A stretch of 40,663 nucleotides of DNA, taken from positions 1 to 40,663 of the IMG/VR virus record IMGVR_UViG_3300031673_000175, one strand, 5' to 3'. The translations under genes and the position numbers were made by a program. Shown here one piece after another: positions 32,259-39,090 of the stretch; position 1 is the stretch's first letter, and every line of letters starts with the position of its first letter. The DNA is from a virus. A model generated the notes under the pieces. The model saw nothing but the letters and a program-made list of their open reading frames with translations, had not been told where the DNA came from and searched no databases.

Positions 32259-32670
32259 GAACAATAATCCCGGCAATCTGAATGCTGGCGATCACTGGCA
32301 AGGCTTGCTGCCCCGCGATCAGATGACGCCGGAGCAGCAGGCGGAGACCCGCTTCGCCGTCTTCAAGAGCCCGAAGTGGGGGTTCCGGGCGCTCGGCGTG
32401 ATCATTCGCAACTACTATCGTCTGCACGGGCTGGACACAGTTCGGACCATCATCGGACGTTGGGCACCTCCAGGCGAGAACGATACGGGGGCTTATGTCC
32501 GGGATGTCTGCCAGTCGGTGGGTGCCGACCCGGATACACGGCTCGATCTGAGTGACCGCAATATTCTGGCGAAGGTAGCGCGAGCCATCGCCGTGCACGA
32601 AAGCGGCGGCTGGTTTTTCTCTGCGGCCGATCTTCAGGTCGGGATCAGCATGGCCGAAACAGGAGTTTGA
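32239..32670 (+). CDS. P5-like lytic / structural protein
   Basis: 143 residues. The start RAVRNNNPGNLNAGDHWQGL is the hallmark RNNNPGN motif of phage proteins annotated as P5-like structural or lytic proteins. WAPPGENDT near residue 75 is also conserved in that group. A role in peptidoglycan degradation (endolysin) is likely given the holin and spanin neighbours, but the catalytic residues are not established from sequence alone. Confidence 0.78.
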   Translation: MATRAVRNNNPGNLNAGDHWQGLLPRDQMTPEQQAETRFAVFKSPKWGFRALGVIIRNYYRLHGLDTVRTIIGRWAPPGENDTGAYVRDVCQSVGADPDTRLDLSDRNILAKVARAIAVHESGGWFFSAADLQVGISMAETGV

Positions 32671-32671
32671 C

Positions 32672-32902
32672 GTGAAACTGCATCTCGTTTCCGATTGGAA
32701 AGACTGCTGGAAGTGGCTGTCGGTCCATTTCCTGATTGCGGCCGGCGCGCTTCAGGGCGCCGTCATGGCATTCCCCGCGACCCTCCAGCAATATTTGCCG
32801 GACTGGCTCATGCATATGGCGGCCATCGGATTGCTGATCGCAGCGGCGCTCGGGCGCCTCGTGGACCAAAAGGGAGCCCATCATGGGGACGATCCTCAGT
32901 AG
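32672..32902 (+). CDS. Holin-like protein, 76 aa
   Basis: GTG start directly after the lytic gene stop. Begins MKLHLVSDWKDCWKWLSVHF, with two hydrophobic segments (FLIAAGALQGAVMAF and MAAIGLLIAAALGRLV) and a charged tail. This WKxCWKWxS pattern followed by two spans is typical of a widespread small phage holin family next to endolysins. It overlaps the i-spanin gene by 20 bases. Confidence 0.78.
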   Translation: MKLHLVSDWKDCWKWLSVHFLIAAGALQGAVMAFPATLQQYLPDWLMHMAAIGLLIAAALGRLVDQKGAHHGDDPQ

Positions 32903-33290
32903 CCTTTTCGGGGCTGCCACGAACGCGCTGGGTGGCATCTATGGCTATCTGGCTGCTGCCGCCCTATCCGGCGCCGTGGCAGCCTATGGCTCATGGTACG
33001 TGACCCATGGCCTCGACGGGAATGCCTACAAGGCTCTCCAGCTTGCCGACGCGCAGGCAGTGATCGCCCAGCAGCAGGCCGATGCAAGCGCGCTGGCGGC
33101 GTTCCAGGAACGATCTGGAGCAGCGCAGGCCGCCGCTGAAACGGCCGTCCAGGCTTCTCGTGTGGCCTCTCAGGCAGAAGCAACAAAATTACAGGCGGAA
33201 TTGGCCGCTGCGGAGAAGAAAGATGCGCCGCTTGCTCATTGTCTCGCTCGCCGGCTCCCTGCTGGGGTGCTCGACAGCCTGCCACGTTGA
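32883..33290 (+). CDS. Rz-like inner-membrane spanin
   Basis: 135 residues. One membrane span near residues 20-43, then a periplasmic Ala/Gln-rich coiled coil (QLADAQAVIAQQQADASALA), as in i-spanins. It pairs with the lipoprotein spanin nested at its 3' end and disrupts the outer membrane at the end of lysis. The presence of spanins implies a Gram-negative host. Confidence 0.8.
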   Translation: MGTILSSLFGAATNALGGIYGYLAAAALSGAVAAYGSWYVTHGLDGNAYKALQLADAQAVIAQQQADASALAAFQERSGAAQAAAETAVQASRVASQAEATKLQAELAAAEKKDAPLAHCLARRLPAGVLDSLPR

Positions 33291-33483
33291 GATCGTGCAT
33301 ATCCCGACGCCGGTTCCGGTGCCCAGTGACCTAGTGGCTTACTGTGTCTCGGAACCCAGTGATGGCACGGTCGGCAGCGAACTGGCACGCCTGAGCGCGC
33401 TGGTCCGCTGCGAACGCGGTTCCAAGGACGGCATCAAGGCGTGGGAGAAGACGCTTCTTGCCGCTCCAATGTCCGCACAATAA
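33223..33483 (+). CDS. Rz1-like outer-membrane lipoprotein spanin
   Basis: 86 residues. Begins MRRLLIVSLAGSLLGC; LAGSLLGC is a lipobox with Cys16 as the lipidation site. It starts inside the i-spanin gene in another frame (overlap 68 bases), the classic nested Rz/Rz1 layout. GGAGAAG precedes the ATG. Its 3' end overlaps the convergent gene at 33434 by 50 bases. Confidence 0.8.
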   Translation: MRRLLIVSLAGSLLGCSTACHVEIVHIPTPVPVPSDLVAYCVSEPSDGTVGSELARLSALVRCERGSKDGIKAWEKTLLAAPMSAQ

Positions 33484-33715
33484 GCTGTGTATAACCGATG
33501 ATGTCCCGCCACGAGTCCATGTGATCCGGGTCGCCGTGCAGGATGCGTGCGATCTTCGTGAAGATCAGGTCCAGCGCCTCGCGCTGCGCCATGGATAGCT
33601 CTTCCCAATTGGGCGTCGCCGCTGCCAGAATCTTGAATCGCTGCGCGCAACTCGATTGGACTTCGTAGTCGCCGTAGCTGGCTTCGCGTTGCGCCAGCGT
33701 CGTTTCGATGTTCAT
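33434..33715 (-). CDS. DUF6378-like protein, 93 aa
   Basis: Starts MNIETTLAQREASYGDYEVQ. The pattern REASYGDY, then WEELSMAQREALDLIFTKIARIL and GDPDHMDSWRDIIGY matches the DUF6378-type phage proteins, small helical proteins of unknown function. The ATG at 33715 gives the usual family N-terminus; a longer frame to 33772 overlaps the metallophosphoesterase. It is the last gene of the leftward recombination operon. Confidence 0.8.
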   Translation of the reverse strand: MNIETTLAQREASYGDYEVQSSCAQRFKILAAATPNWEELSMAQREALDLIFTKIARILHGDPDHMDSWRDIIGYTQLIVRTLERQEASSPTP

Positions 33716-33716
33716 G

Positions 33717-34967
33717 TCAGGCTGCCCGCTTCGGGAGGTTGACCGGCCCCGCATAGGACCAGCGATTTTCATAGTAGCCCTTGTTGAAGTACCGGATCAA
33801 GGTCGGGCTGAACTGCACGATGGCGCCTGTCTCCGGGTCCTGCTTCATCCCGACAAGCGCGCCGCCGACATGAGCATCGATCTTGCGCTTGCGCATGAAC
33901 GGCGTCGCATCCTCGCAGGTGCCCGTCTGAAGCACCCAGACATTGCGGATATTCCCGGCCCAGAGCTTATGATAATGGCCGTAGAAGGCCACCGCAGGCT
34001 TCTCGCCGCCATCCAGAACCTCGATCAGCTTCTGGACAGAATAGCTGAGTGCGTAGGCCGAGCCCCCGCCAGGATGGCAGACAAGCAGGTACGAGAATTT
34101 CCCGGTGTTGTAATTCTGCAACTTCACGTATGATTCCATGTGACCGAGATGTACCCAGTCTGTGCGGCCCTCCTCACGCATGATGCGCTCGGCAAAGCGG
34201 CCGATATCGACGCCCTCGCGCTGGGAATACCAACCTTCGTGATCGTCTCCGGAAACGGCGTAGGTGACGATACCAGTGCGGCGCGGAAATGTCCGAGCCA
34301 GCTCGCGACATTGCGCCTCCATGCCATGGACAAGCAGGTCGTGTTTGTTGAAGCGCGCCTCGCCATCGATCCAGTTGCCGGTATTGTACACGGCCTGAAC
34401 GCCGGCTGCCTCGAACTGATCGTAGAGATCGATCAAGGTATCGGTGCGATGGTATTTGGAGCCGATGTGCTGATCGCCAGATGCCCCAACGAGAAACGTA
34501 TTGTCAGGCCGCGAAATCAAGACCGGAATGTCAGATTGTTCATGCGGTGCAGCAGGAAGCGGCGTTTCGGTGATCGCCCAATTGCCGCCGAACTCATTGA
34601 TGTTGAAGCCATCTGCGGCCAGATCGGACAAGATGCCTTTAACCGCACCCGCACCAAGTCCCGAGATATTCTGGAGTTCCTCGAGGTTGGCATTACCGCG
34701 TTTGAGGCGATTCCGGACCTTAAGAGCAATCTCTCCGAGCGCGGAACTCGCATCTCGCTGGGGTGTATGCTCGGGTGCGGGAATGTCTTTCGGTTCGCTC
34801 ATCGCCGTGATCCCGCGTTCCTTGGCGCGCTGGACTGTCTCCCGCAAAGTCTGCCGGGCGAGGCTCAGCCGCCGGGACGCCTCCGCCATGGAGGCACTCT
34901 CTCCGATAACTTTCAGCCTGCGGACAATTTCGATGTCGGAAACAGACTGTGCGGTCAACTTTGCCAT
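33717..34967 (-). CDS. Metallophosphoesterase with N-terminal HTH
   Basis: 416 residues. Residues about 1-130 include a helix-turn-helix-like start (MAEASRRLSLARQTLRETVQ) and a second helical winged-type segment (LEELQNISGLGAGAVKGILS). The C-terminal domain has calcineurin-like metal motifs: GDQH at 164-167, GDDHE at 240-244, CHPGG at about 297 and GHYH at 330-333. It may act on nucleic-acid phosphates during recombination. Start supported by GGGAG seven bases upstream. Confidence 0.88.
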   Translation of the reverse strand: MAKLTAQSVSDIEIVRRLKVIGESASMAEASRRLSLARQTLRETVQRAKERGITAMSEPKDIPAPEHTPQRDASSALGEIALKVRNRLKRGNANLEELQNISGLGAGAVKGILSDLAADGFNINEFGGNWAITETPLPAAPHEQSDIPVLISRPDNTFLVGASGDQHIGSKYHRTDTLIDLYDQFEAAGVQAVYNTGNWIDGEARFNKHDLLVHGMEAQCRELARTFPRRTGIVTYAVSGDDHEGWYSQREGVDIGRFAERIMREEGRTDWVHLGHMESYVKLQNYNTGKFSYLLVCHPGGGSAYALSYSVQKLIEVLDGGEKPAVAFYGHYHKLWAGNIRNVWVLQTGTCEDATPFMRKRKIDAHVGGALVGMKQDPETGAIVQFSPTLIRYFNKGYYENRWSYAGPVNLPKRAA

Positions 34968-35026
34968 GACGGCTCCCGAATGAACGGCGCGGCCAATGGC
35001 TCATGATTCGGGGGGTTCTGGCAACC

Positions 35027-35395
35027 TCAACGGGGCTCGACGGTGCCGTCCATGCGCTTGCGCCATTTGCTGCCACGAGAGCCGGGCAGCGGCGAGCGGC
35101 TTTGGGCAGCCCCAAGGTGCTTGGATCGTTTCCGGCCGATCTTGGCCTTTTCGGAGACATCGGCACCGGTCTTCTGGCGGTGCTTGTCCCGCAGGACAAG
35201 CCGCAGGTTGGACTCCCGGTTCTGGCCGCCGTTGCAGATCGCAACGATATGATCGATATCCCATTGATCGCCGGGCCTGATTTTGCGGCCGGAAATATTG
35301 CAGATTCCGCTGTAACGGTCGAAAACCCGAATACGCACATGGGGCGGAATTCGGCTATCATCGTTGGCGCCGATCCATTCATCCACCGCTCTCAT
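35027..35395 (-). CDS. HNH endonuclease
   Basis: 122 residues. DIDHIVAI (Asp48-His49) followed by NRESNLRLV (Asn59, Asn63) and the last His in DKHRQK (His72) gives the HNH nuclease arrangement; a Cys/Arg pair upstream may help fold it. The C-terminal half is basic. It overlaps the recT-like gene by ATGA. It may act in recombination or packaging, or be a homing-type nuclease. Confidence 0.85.
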   Translation of the reverse strand: MRAVDEWIGANDDSRIPPHVRIRVFDRYSGICNISGRKIRPGDQWDIDHIVAICNGGQNRESNLRLVLRDKHRQKTGADVSEKAKIGRKRSKHLGAAQSRSPLPGSRGSKWRKRMDGTVEPR

Positions 35396-36072
35396 TCGAG
35401 AATATCCGGCGCGGGCTCCGACGCTTCCAAGACCTCCGATTCATCGGCCAAAAGATCGGCCGGAACGGCGGCGGCAACCACGGGCGCCGGGATATCGCGC
35501 GCTTCCTCGGCAATGGCGAGGCCTTTCAGGTGATCCGAGAATCCATCGCGCAGGGCGAACGCGCGTGCACGATTGAAAAGCATCCGATTCGGGTACTCGA
35601 TCCATGGCCGCTTGCTGAGATTGGCCCATAGTTTTGCCCGCTTGGCATCACCAACCGAGAAGCGGCCCTCGTAGCAGTTCGGTTGTCCGACGCGCCATAT
35701 CTGATAGACCGCCGTGTAGCTGTCTGTGCCTTCCTCGCCTTCGAAAAAGCTCTGGTGCTTGGCGACAGCGCCTTTCGACTGGCAGAGTCCGACGGCGAGG
35801 TCACCCCAGACGGCAGGACGCCCGTTGATGATGGCGATCCCCGAGAGCGCCTGTAGCGGCGGCACACCGAGTTCCATCCCGGCCATGATACCGACCGTGA
35901 CCTTGTGCGGATCGTTCTTGTAGCTGTCCGGGGCCAATCCGGCCTGACAGATGCCTTGCGCCATGCGGAAGGCCTCGCCATGATCGGCGGGCACAATGGC
36001 CCGGATTTCATTGCCCGCCCGGATCGGCAGCTTCGGGACCGTAACGGCAGGCAGAGTTTCAGTATCACTCAT
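35392..36072 (-). CDS. recT: RecT-family single-strand annealing protein
   Basis: 226 residues. LPIRAGNEIRAIVPADHGEA followed by MAGMELGVPPLQALSGIAII and INGRPAVWGDLAV are hallmark RecT segments, and PNRMLFNRARAFALRDGFSD follows in order. It anneals single strands made by the exonuclease encoded upstream (RecE-like), giving phage homologous recombination. The ATG at 36072 is chosen for its strong AAGGAG; the in-frame extension crosses an inverted repeat. Confidence 0.9.
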   Translation of the reverse strand: MSDTETLPAVTVPKLPIRAGNEIRAIVPADHGEAFRMAQGICQAGLAPDSYKNDPHKVTVGIMAGMELGVPPLQALSGIAIINGRPAVWGDLAVGLCQSKGAVAKHQSFFEGEEGTDSYTAVYQIWRVGQPNCYEGRFSVGDAKRAKLWANLSKRPWIEYPNRMLFNRARAFALRDGFSDHLKGLAIAEEARDIPAPVVAAAVPADLLADESEVLEASEPAPDILE

Positions 36073-36089
36073 CGGTTTCTCCTTCGTTC

Positions 36090-36105
36090 CGTGCTTATCC
36101 GGTTG
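36090..36105. repeat. 16-bp terminal repeat, cassette 1 right side
   Basis: CGTGCTTATCCGGTTG, one mismatch from the consensus CATGCTTATCCGGTTG. It pairs as an inverted repeat with 36507-36522 and brackets the gene at 36119-36487. Confidence 0.75.
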
Positions 36106-36118
36106 TCGCCCATAGCTA

Positions 36119-36487
36119 CTAAATCCGCTCTCTATCGGAGATGTAGCCATCATCGGCATGTTCGGGGATGCCGCACTTCTGGCAGACATTACCGCGCTCG
36201 CTTCTGTCGTATTCCCAAACGTGGCCGGTCTCGCCATCAGGACTATTTGCGGTCTCGCAGCAGATTGGGCAAATCGCTAGGAATAGATTGAGCGGGTCAA
36301 ATGCCCCCACATGTTCTGCCTTCAGACACACACGACATGGCGGTGTCGTATGAGTGCTGCGAGCGGTTTCGATCAACGCGAAGTATTTTTCACGCTGTTC
36401 ATAGTTGGCAATCGCCTTCGACCGATCAGGCCCGAATGCCAGCGCGCATTCGCCACAATCCGAGGCGCCGCAATCATAAAGTGGCAT
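36119..36487 (-). CDS. Zinc-finger cassette protein 1, 122 aa
   Basis: Starts MPLYDCGASDCGECALAFGP. Many Cys in CxxC pairs (CPICC near 73-77, CQKCGIPEH near 102-110) suggest two zinc sites. AGGAG precedes the ATG. The gene is flanked by inverted copies of the same 16-bp repeat, and the next gene upstream has the same arrangement, so these look like two related mobile or exchangeable cassettes. Function unknown. Confidence 0.75.
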   Translation of the reverse strand: MPLYDCGASDCGECALAFGPDRSKAIANYEQREKYFALIETARSTHTTPPCRVCLKAEHVGAFDPLNLFLAICPICCETANSPDGETGHVWEYDRSERGNVCQKCGIPEHADDGYISDRERI

Positions 36488-36506
36488 ATCTAGCTCCTGT
36501 GGGTTT

Positions 36507-36522
36507 CAACCGGATAAGCATG
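36507..36522. repeat. 16-bp terminal repeat, cassette 1 left side
   Basis: CAACCGGATAAGCATG; the inverse copy is at 36090. The 36584-36606 and 36507-36583 intervals separate the two cassettes. Confidence 0.8.
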
Positions 36523-36567
36523 CTTCGTTCACGTCAGCCACCATCCCAGAATCGCCATAGTACTCCA

Positions 36568-36583
36568 CATGCCTATCCGGTTG
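36568..36583. repeat. 16-bp terminal repeat, cassette 2 right side
   Basis: CATGCCTATCCGGTTG, one mismatch from the consensus. With 36968-36983 it brackets the gene at 36597-36944. Confidence 0.8.
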
Positions 36584-36596
36584 TCACACACAGCCA

Positions 36597-36944
36597 CTAA
36601 CAATGGTCCGGGTGGCTGGTGCCGAGGTAGTAGGAAATCGGCTTCCCAATGCGTGCCTTGAGCCGCGTGAACGCGCGGCTAATCGCAAGTTTGGTTTGCC
36701 GTACCCCCTCAGACGACCACAGCGGCTCCGTGGTGGCGATTGTTTCAAACTCGGCCTCGCCCATTTGAAGGTCTCCACCAAGCAGGGCGAAGCCTGCGTT
36801 GCCGTCCACGCCCAATTCGGCGCGCTCAAGGTCGGGCGTCGTTTCTTTGCAGGAATCGCAGACGCGATCTTCAATCGCAACGTAAGCGTCAAACGGTTCG
36901 CCGCAGTAGCGACAGCAAGTGATCGGTTCATAGCCCATTTTCAT
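36597..36944 (-). CDS. Zinc-finger cassette protein 2, 115 aa
   Basis: Starts MKMGYEPITCCRYCGEPFDA. CCRYCGEPF and VCDSCKETT (residues about 10-38) form a two-CxxC zinc ribbon. The C-terminal half is mixed and mostly helical (VRQTKLAISRAFTRLKARIG). AGGAG lies close to the ATG at 36944, and an ATG at 36938 has better spacing, so either could be used. It is the second of two genes bracketed by the same inverted repeats. Confidence 0.75.
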   Translation of the reverse strand: MKMGYEPITCCRYCGEPFDAYVAIEDRVCDSCKETTPDLERAELGVDGNAGFALLGGDLQMGEAEFETIATTEPLWSSEGVRQTKLAISRAFTRLKARIGKPISYYLGTSHPDHC

Positions 36945-36967
36945 CAACTCCTAGTGTTTGTGTGCGT

Positions 36968-36983
36968 CAACCGGATAAGCATG
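36968..36983. repeat. 16-bp terminal repeat, cassette 2 left side
   Basis: CAACCGGATAAGCATG, inverse of the copy at 36568. Confidence 0.8.
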
Positions 36984-37006
36984 GATCGTCCAGTGCGGGC
37001 CTTGGC

Positions 37007-38062
37007 TCATGTGAGCGACCATGAAGGAAAATCTTCATCGGCAAAGGCTTCGATGGCCGTATCTTCGACCCAAGGATCATTGCCGAATTTCTCCAAACAG
37101 GCCCGATAGGTCTGTTTCATCGAGTCGATTTCGGCCTGCGCAGCCTGCATGGCGATCAACTGCGGCGGCAGAGTACGCCCAAGCGCGGCAGGCGCCACGC
37201 CTTTCACCTGGAAAACGAACAGGAATCCCTTGGGATGATCGGCTGAAAGTGCCTTGGCGGTGGGATCGTAATCCGGGCTTTTGCCATCGCTCAGGCCTTC
37301 CTTGATGAACCCCGAAACCTTGCTGGCCGCTTCGAGATAGAACGCCGCCTGGACCGAATAATGCCTCCGGGCAAATTCGAGAGCGACGGCCCGCGACAGC
37401 GGCATTCCCGGCATCGGCCTCAGGGTTTTCAGATCGACCACGGCGCGGGCTTTCAGATAATCGAGCCGGGCCTTGCAATTCACGCCGACGGTTTCGTCGC
37501 GCCAAAAGATCGAGACTTCCGGCACGCCGCCGCTGAAGGCCTTCGAAAGTTGTGGGTGACTTTCGATCATAGCCGCCGCGATTTCGATTTTGGAAATCCA
37601 TTTGGCCGACAGAAAGGTTTTGCCGTCATGCTTTTGGGCGTGCAAATCCGCCATCTGGGACCAGATTTGCACGGATGATCCGGTCGCCAAAATGCGGGCT
37701 TCCAATTCGTCTTTTTTCCCGGTCAGCGGCAGATCGTGCAGCCGCAGCCACGTCTTGAGATCATCGATGGTGCGCAGGGCATTCGGGTGATCGTCCTGTT
37801 CGAGTTTTTCCGCGTATCGCGCGTAAAATGGCTCACGCCCCTCGCAGATTCTTTTGTGAAAAGCGCGCCCTATCGAGCGCGCCTCACTGGAGGATTCCTC
37901 GTCAACCACAGCCTGACGATCCGGATTGTGCGGCGAGTGCACATAGCCGTTCAGGGTACTGACCTTGAGGTCTTTCATCATGCTAGCCGACAGCGCCGGA
38001 ACAGCATGATAATCTTCCTCGGGCATTCCGAAGAAGACGCCGGGCTGGAAGTCGAAGTTCAT
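37007..38062 (-). CDS. RecE-like exonuclease with SAP insertion
   Basis: 351 residues. PD-(D/E)XK motifs are present in order: Glu182 (PEVSIFW), Asp201 (RLDYL), Asp210-Leu-Lys212 (VVDLKT) and a downstream Gln in YSVQAAFY (238). A SAP-type DNA-binding segment (LKTWLRLHDLPLTGKKDELE) lies at 98-126, before the catalytic core. Such 5'-3' exonucleases produce single strands for the annealing protein RecT. It is the first gene of the leftward recombination operon. Confidence 0.85.
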   Translation of the reverse strand: MNFDFQPGVFFGMPEEDYHAVPALSASMMKDLKVSTLNGYVHSPHNPDRQAVVDEESSSEARSIGRAFHKRICEGREPFYARYAEKLEQDDHPNALRTIDDLKTWLRLHDLPLTGKKDELEARILATGSSVQIWSQMADLHAQKHDGKTFLSAKWISKIEIAAAMIESHPQLSKAFSGGVPEVSIFWRDETVGVNCKARLDYLKARAVVDLKTLRPMPGMPLSRAVALEFARRHYSVQAAFYLEAASKVSGFIKEGLSDGKSPDYDPTAKALSADHPKGFLFVFQVKGVAPAALGRTLPPQLIAMQAAQAEIDSMKQTYRACLEKFGNDPWVEDTAIEAFADEDFPSWSLT

Positions 38063-38102
38063 AGCGGAATCTCCTTGCTATTGCGAGCAAACAATCGTTC
38101 AT

Positions 38103-38112
38103 GTAACGTCAC
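38103..38112. promoter_or_regulatory. GTGACGTTAC element in recombination/replication divergent region
   Basis: Minus-strand reading TTGACGTGTGACGTTAC parallels the sequence ahead of 5259. It lies between the two divergent operons starting at 38062 and 38182. No clear -10 was seen for either direction. Confidence 0.5.
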
Positions 38113-38181
38113 ACGTCAAGCGTATTTTGCAGCGTAGTTAATATCTGGTAAACGGCAGATTGGAACTCGGGAGGGTGCCAA

Positions 38182-38484
38182 GTGGGAAAGTTCAGCCGCA
38201 GCAAGGGCAAAAGGTTTGAGACGGAAATCGTCCACCGGTTGAAGGATGGCGGCCTTCCTGCCGAGCGTGTACCGCTCTCGGGCGGCGCGGGCGGATCGTT
38301 TACCGGCGACGTGATCTTTCGGCATAACGGCGCTGATCTTAAGCTCGAAGCCAAAAAGCGCGCCACCGGCTTCACGCAGATTTACCAGTGGATAATCGGG
38401 AACTACGGCTTGGTGATCGGCCGCGACCGCAGCGAGCCGTTGGTCGTGCTCCGTCTTCAGGATTTCGTGAGGCTGCTGAAATGA
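38182..38484 (+). CDS. Holliday-junction-resolvase-like PDDEXK nuclease
   Basis: 100 residues. The layout RSKGKRFETEIVHRLKDGG, GDVIFRHNGADLKLEAKKR (Glu13, Asp43, Glu56, Lys58) fits small Hjc-type or VRR-type nucleases. It may resolve recombination intermediates produced by the neighbouring RecE/RecT module. GTG start with GGAGG upstream; the stop overlaps the methylase ATG. Confidence 0.8.
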   Translation: MGKFSRSKGKRFETEIVHRLKDGGLPAERVPLSGGAGGSFTGDVIFRHNGADLKLEAKKRATGFTQIYQWIIGNYGLVIGRDRSEPLVVLRLQDFVRLLK

Positions 38485-39017
38485 CCCGATACGGCGCCAT
38501 GCTTTGCGATCCGCCGTGGGCGTTCCGTACCTACAGCAAGAAGGATGTGACGCCGCATCGCAAGACCGTCGATCATTATACGACCATGGGCTTGCCGGCA
38601 CTCGAACGCATTCCTGTGCGTGACTGGGCCGCGCGGGACTGCGCGCTGTTTCTGTGGGCCGTAGACAGTCATCTCGACCAAGCTATTGCGCTCGGTCAGA
38701 CATGGGGATTTGAGTACAAGACAATCGCTTTCGTGTGGACCAAAGGCCACATCGGCATGGGCTATTGGACGCGGAAACAGGCGGAAATTTGCCTGTTATT
38801 CACGCGCGGAAAGCCGAAGCGCAAATCCTGCGGCGTGCCCCAGCATATCGCTGCGCCGCGCCGCGAACATAGCCGCAAACCCGACGAAATTTACACGCGG
38901 ATCGAGGGGCTCGTGAATGGTCCATATCTCGAAATGTTCGCCCGCCAGCGGTGGCTGCGCTGGGATCAATGGGGAAACGAAGTAGACCGGTTCGCGCCGG
39001 AATCGATATCCCCGTAA
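38481..39017 (+). CDS. MT-A70-family adenine methyltransferase
   Basis: 178 residues. DPPW at 10-13 is the catalytic motif of MT-A70-type N6-adenine methylases, followed by IRAC-like elements absent from other methylase classes; the tail (EMFARQRWLRWDQWGNEVDR) matches phage members. It probably protects phage DNA from restriction. It overlaps the preceding nuclease gene by ATGA. Confidence 0.88.
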   Translation: MTRYGAMLCDPPWAFRTYSKKDVTPHRKTVDHYTTMGLPALERIPVRDWAARDCALFLWAVDSHLDQAIALGQTWGFEYKTIAFVWTKGHIGMGYWTRKQAEICLLFTRGKPKRKSCGVPQHIAAPRREHSRKPDEIYTRIEGLVNGPYLEMFARQRWLRWDQWGNEVDRFAPESISP

Positions 39018-39090
39018 TTCTGCGAATCGGTTTATTGCGGCAGGTTTTCTCGGCGCGCCATATAGGCGCTCACTCGGGGACCTCGCAGCC

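Noticed and set aside
32663-32678. Near match to parS (AGTTTGACGTGAAACT)
   Set aside because: One base differs in the core and the outer bases differ; it coincides with the stop and GTG start of two genes, so it is most simply a chance match.
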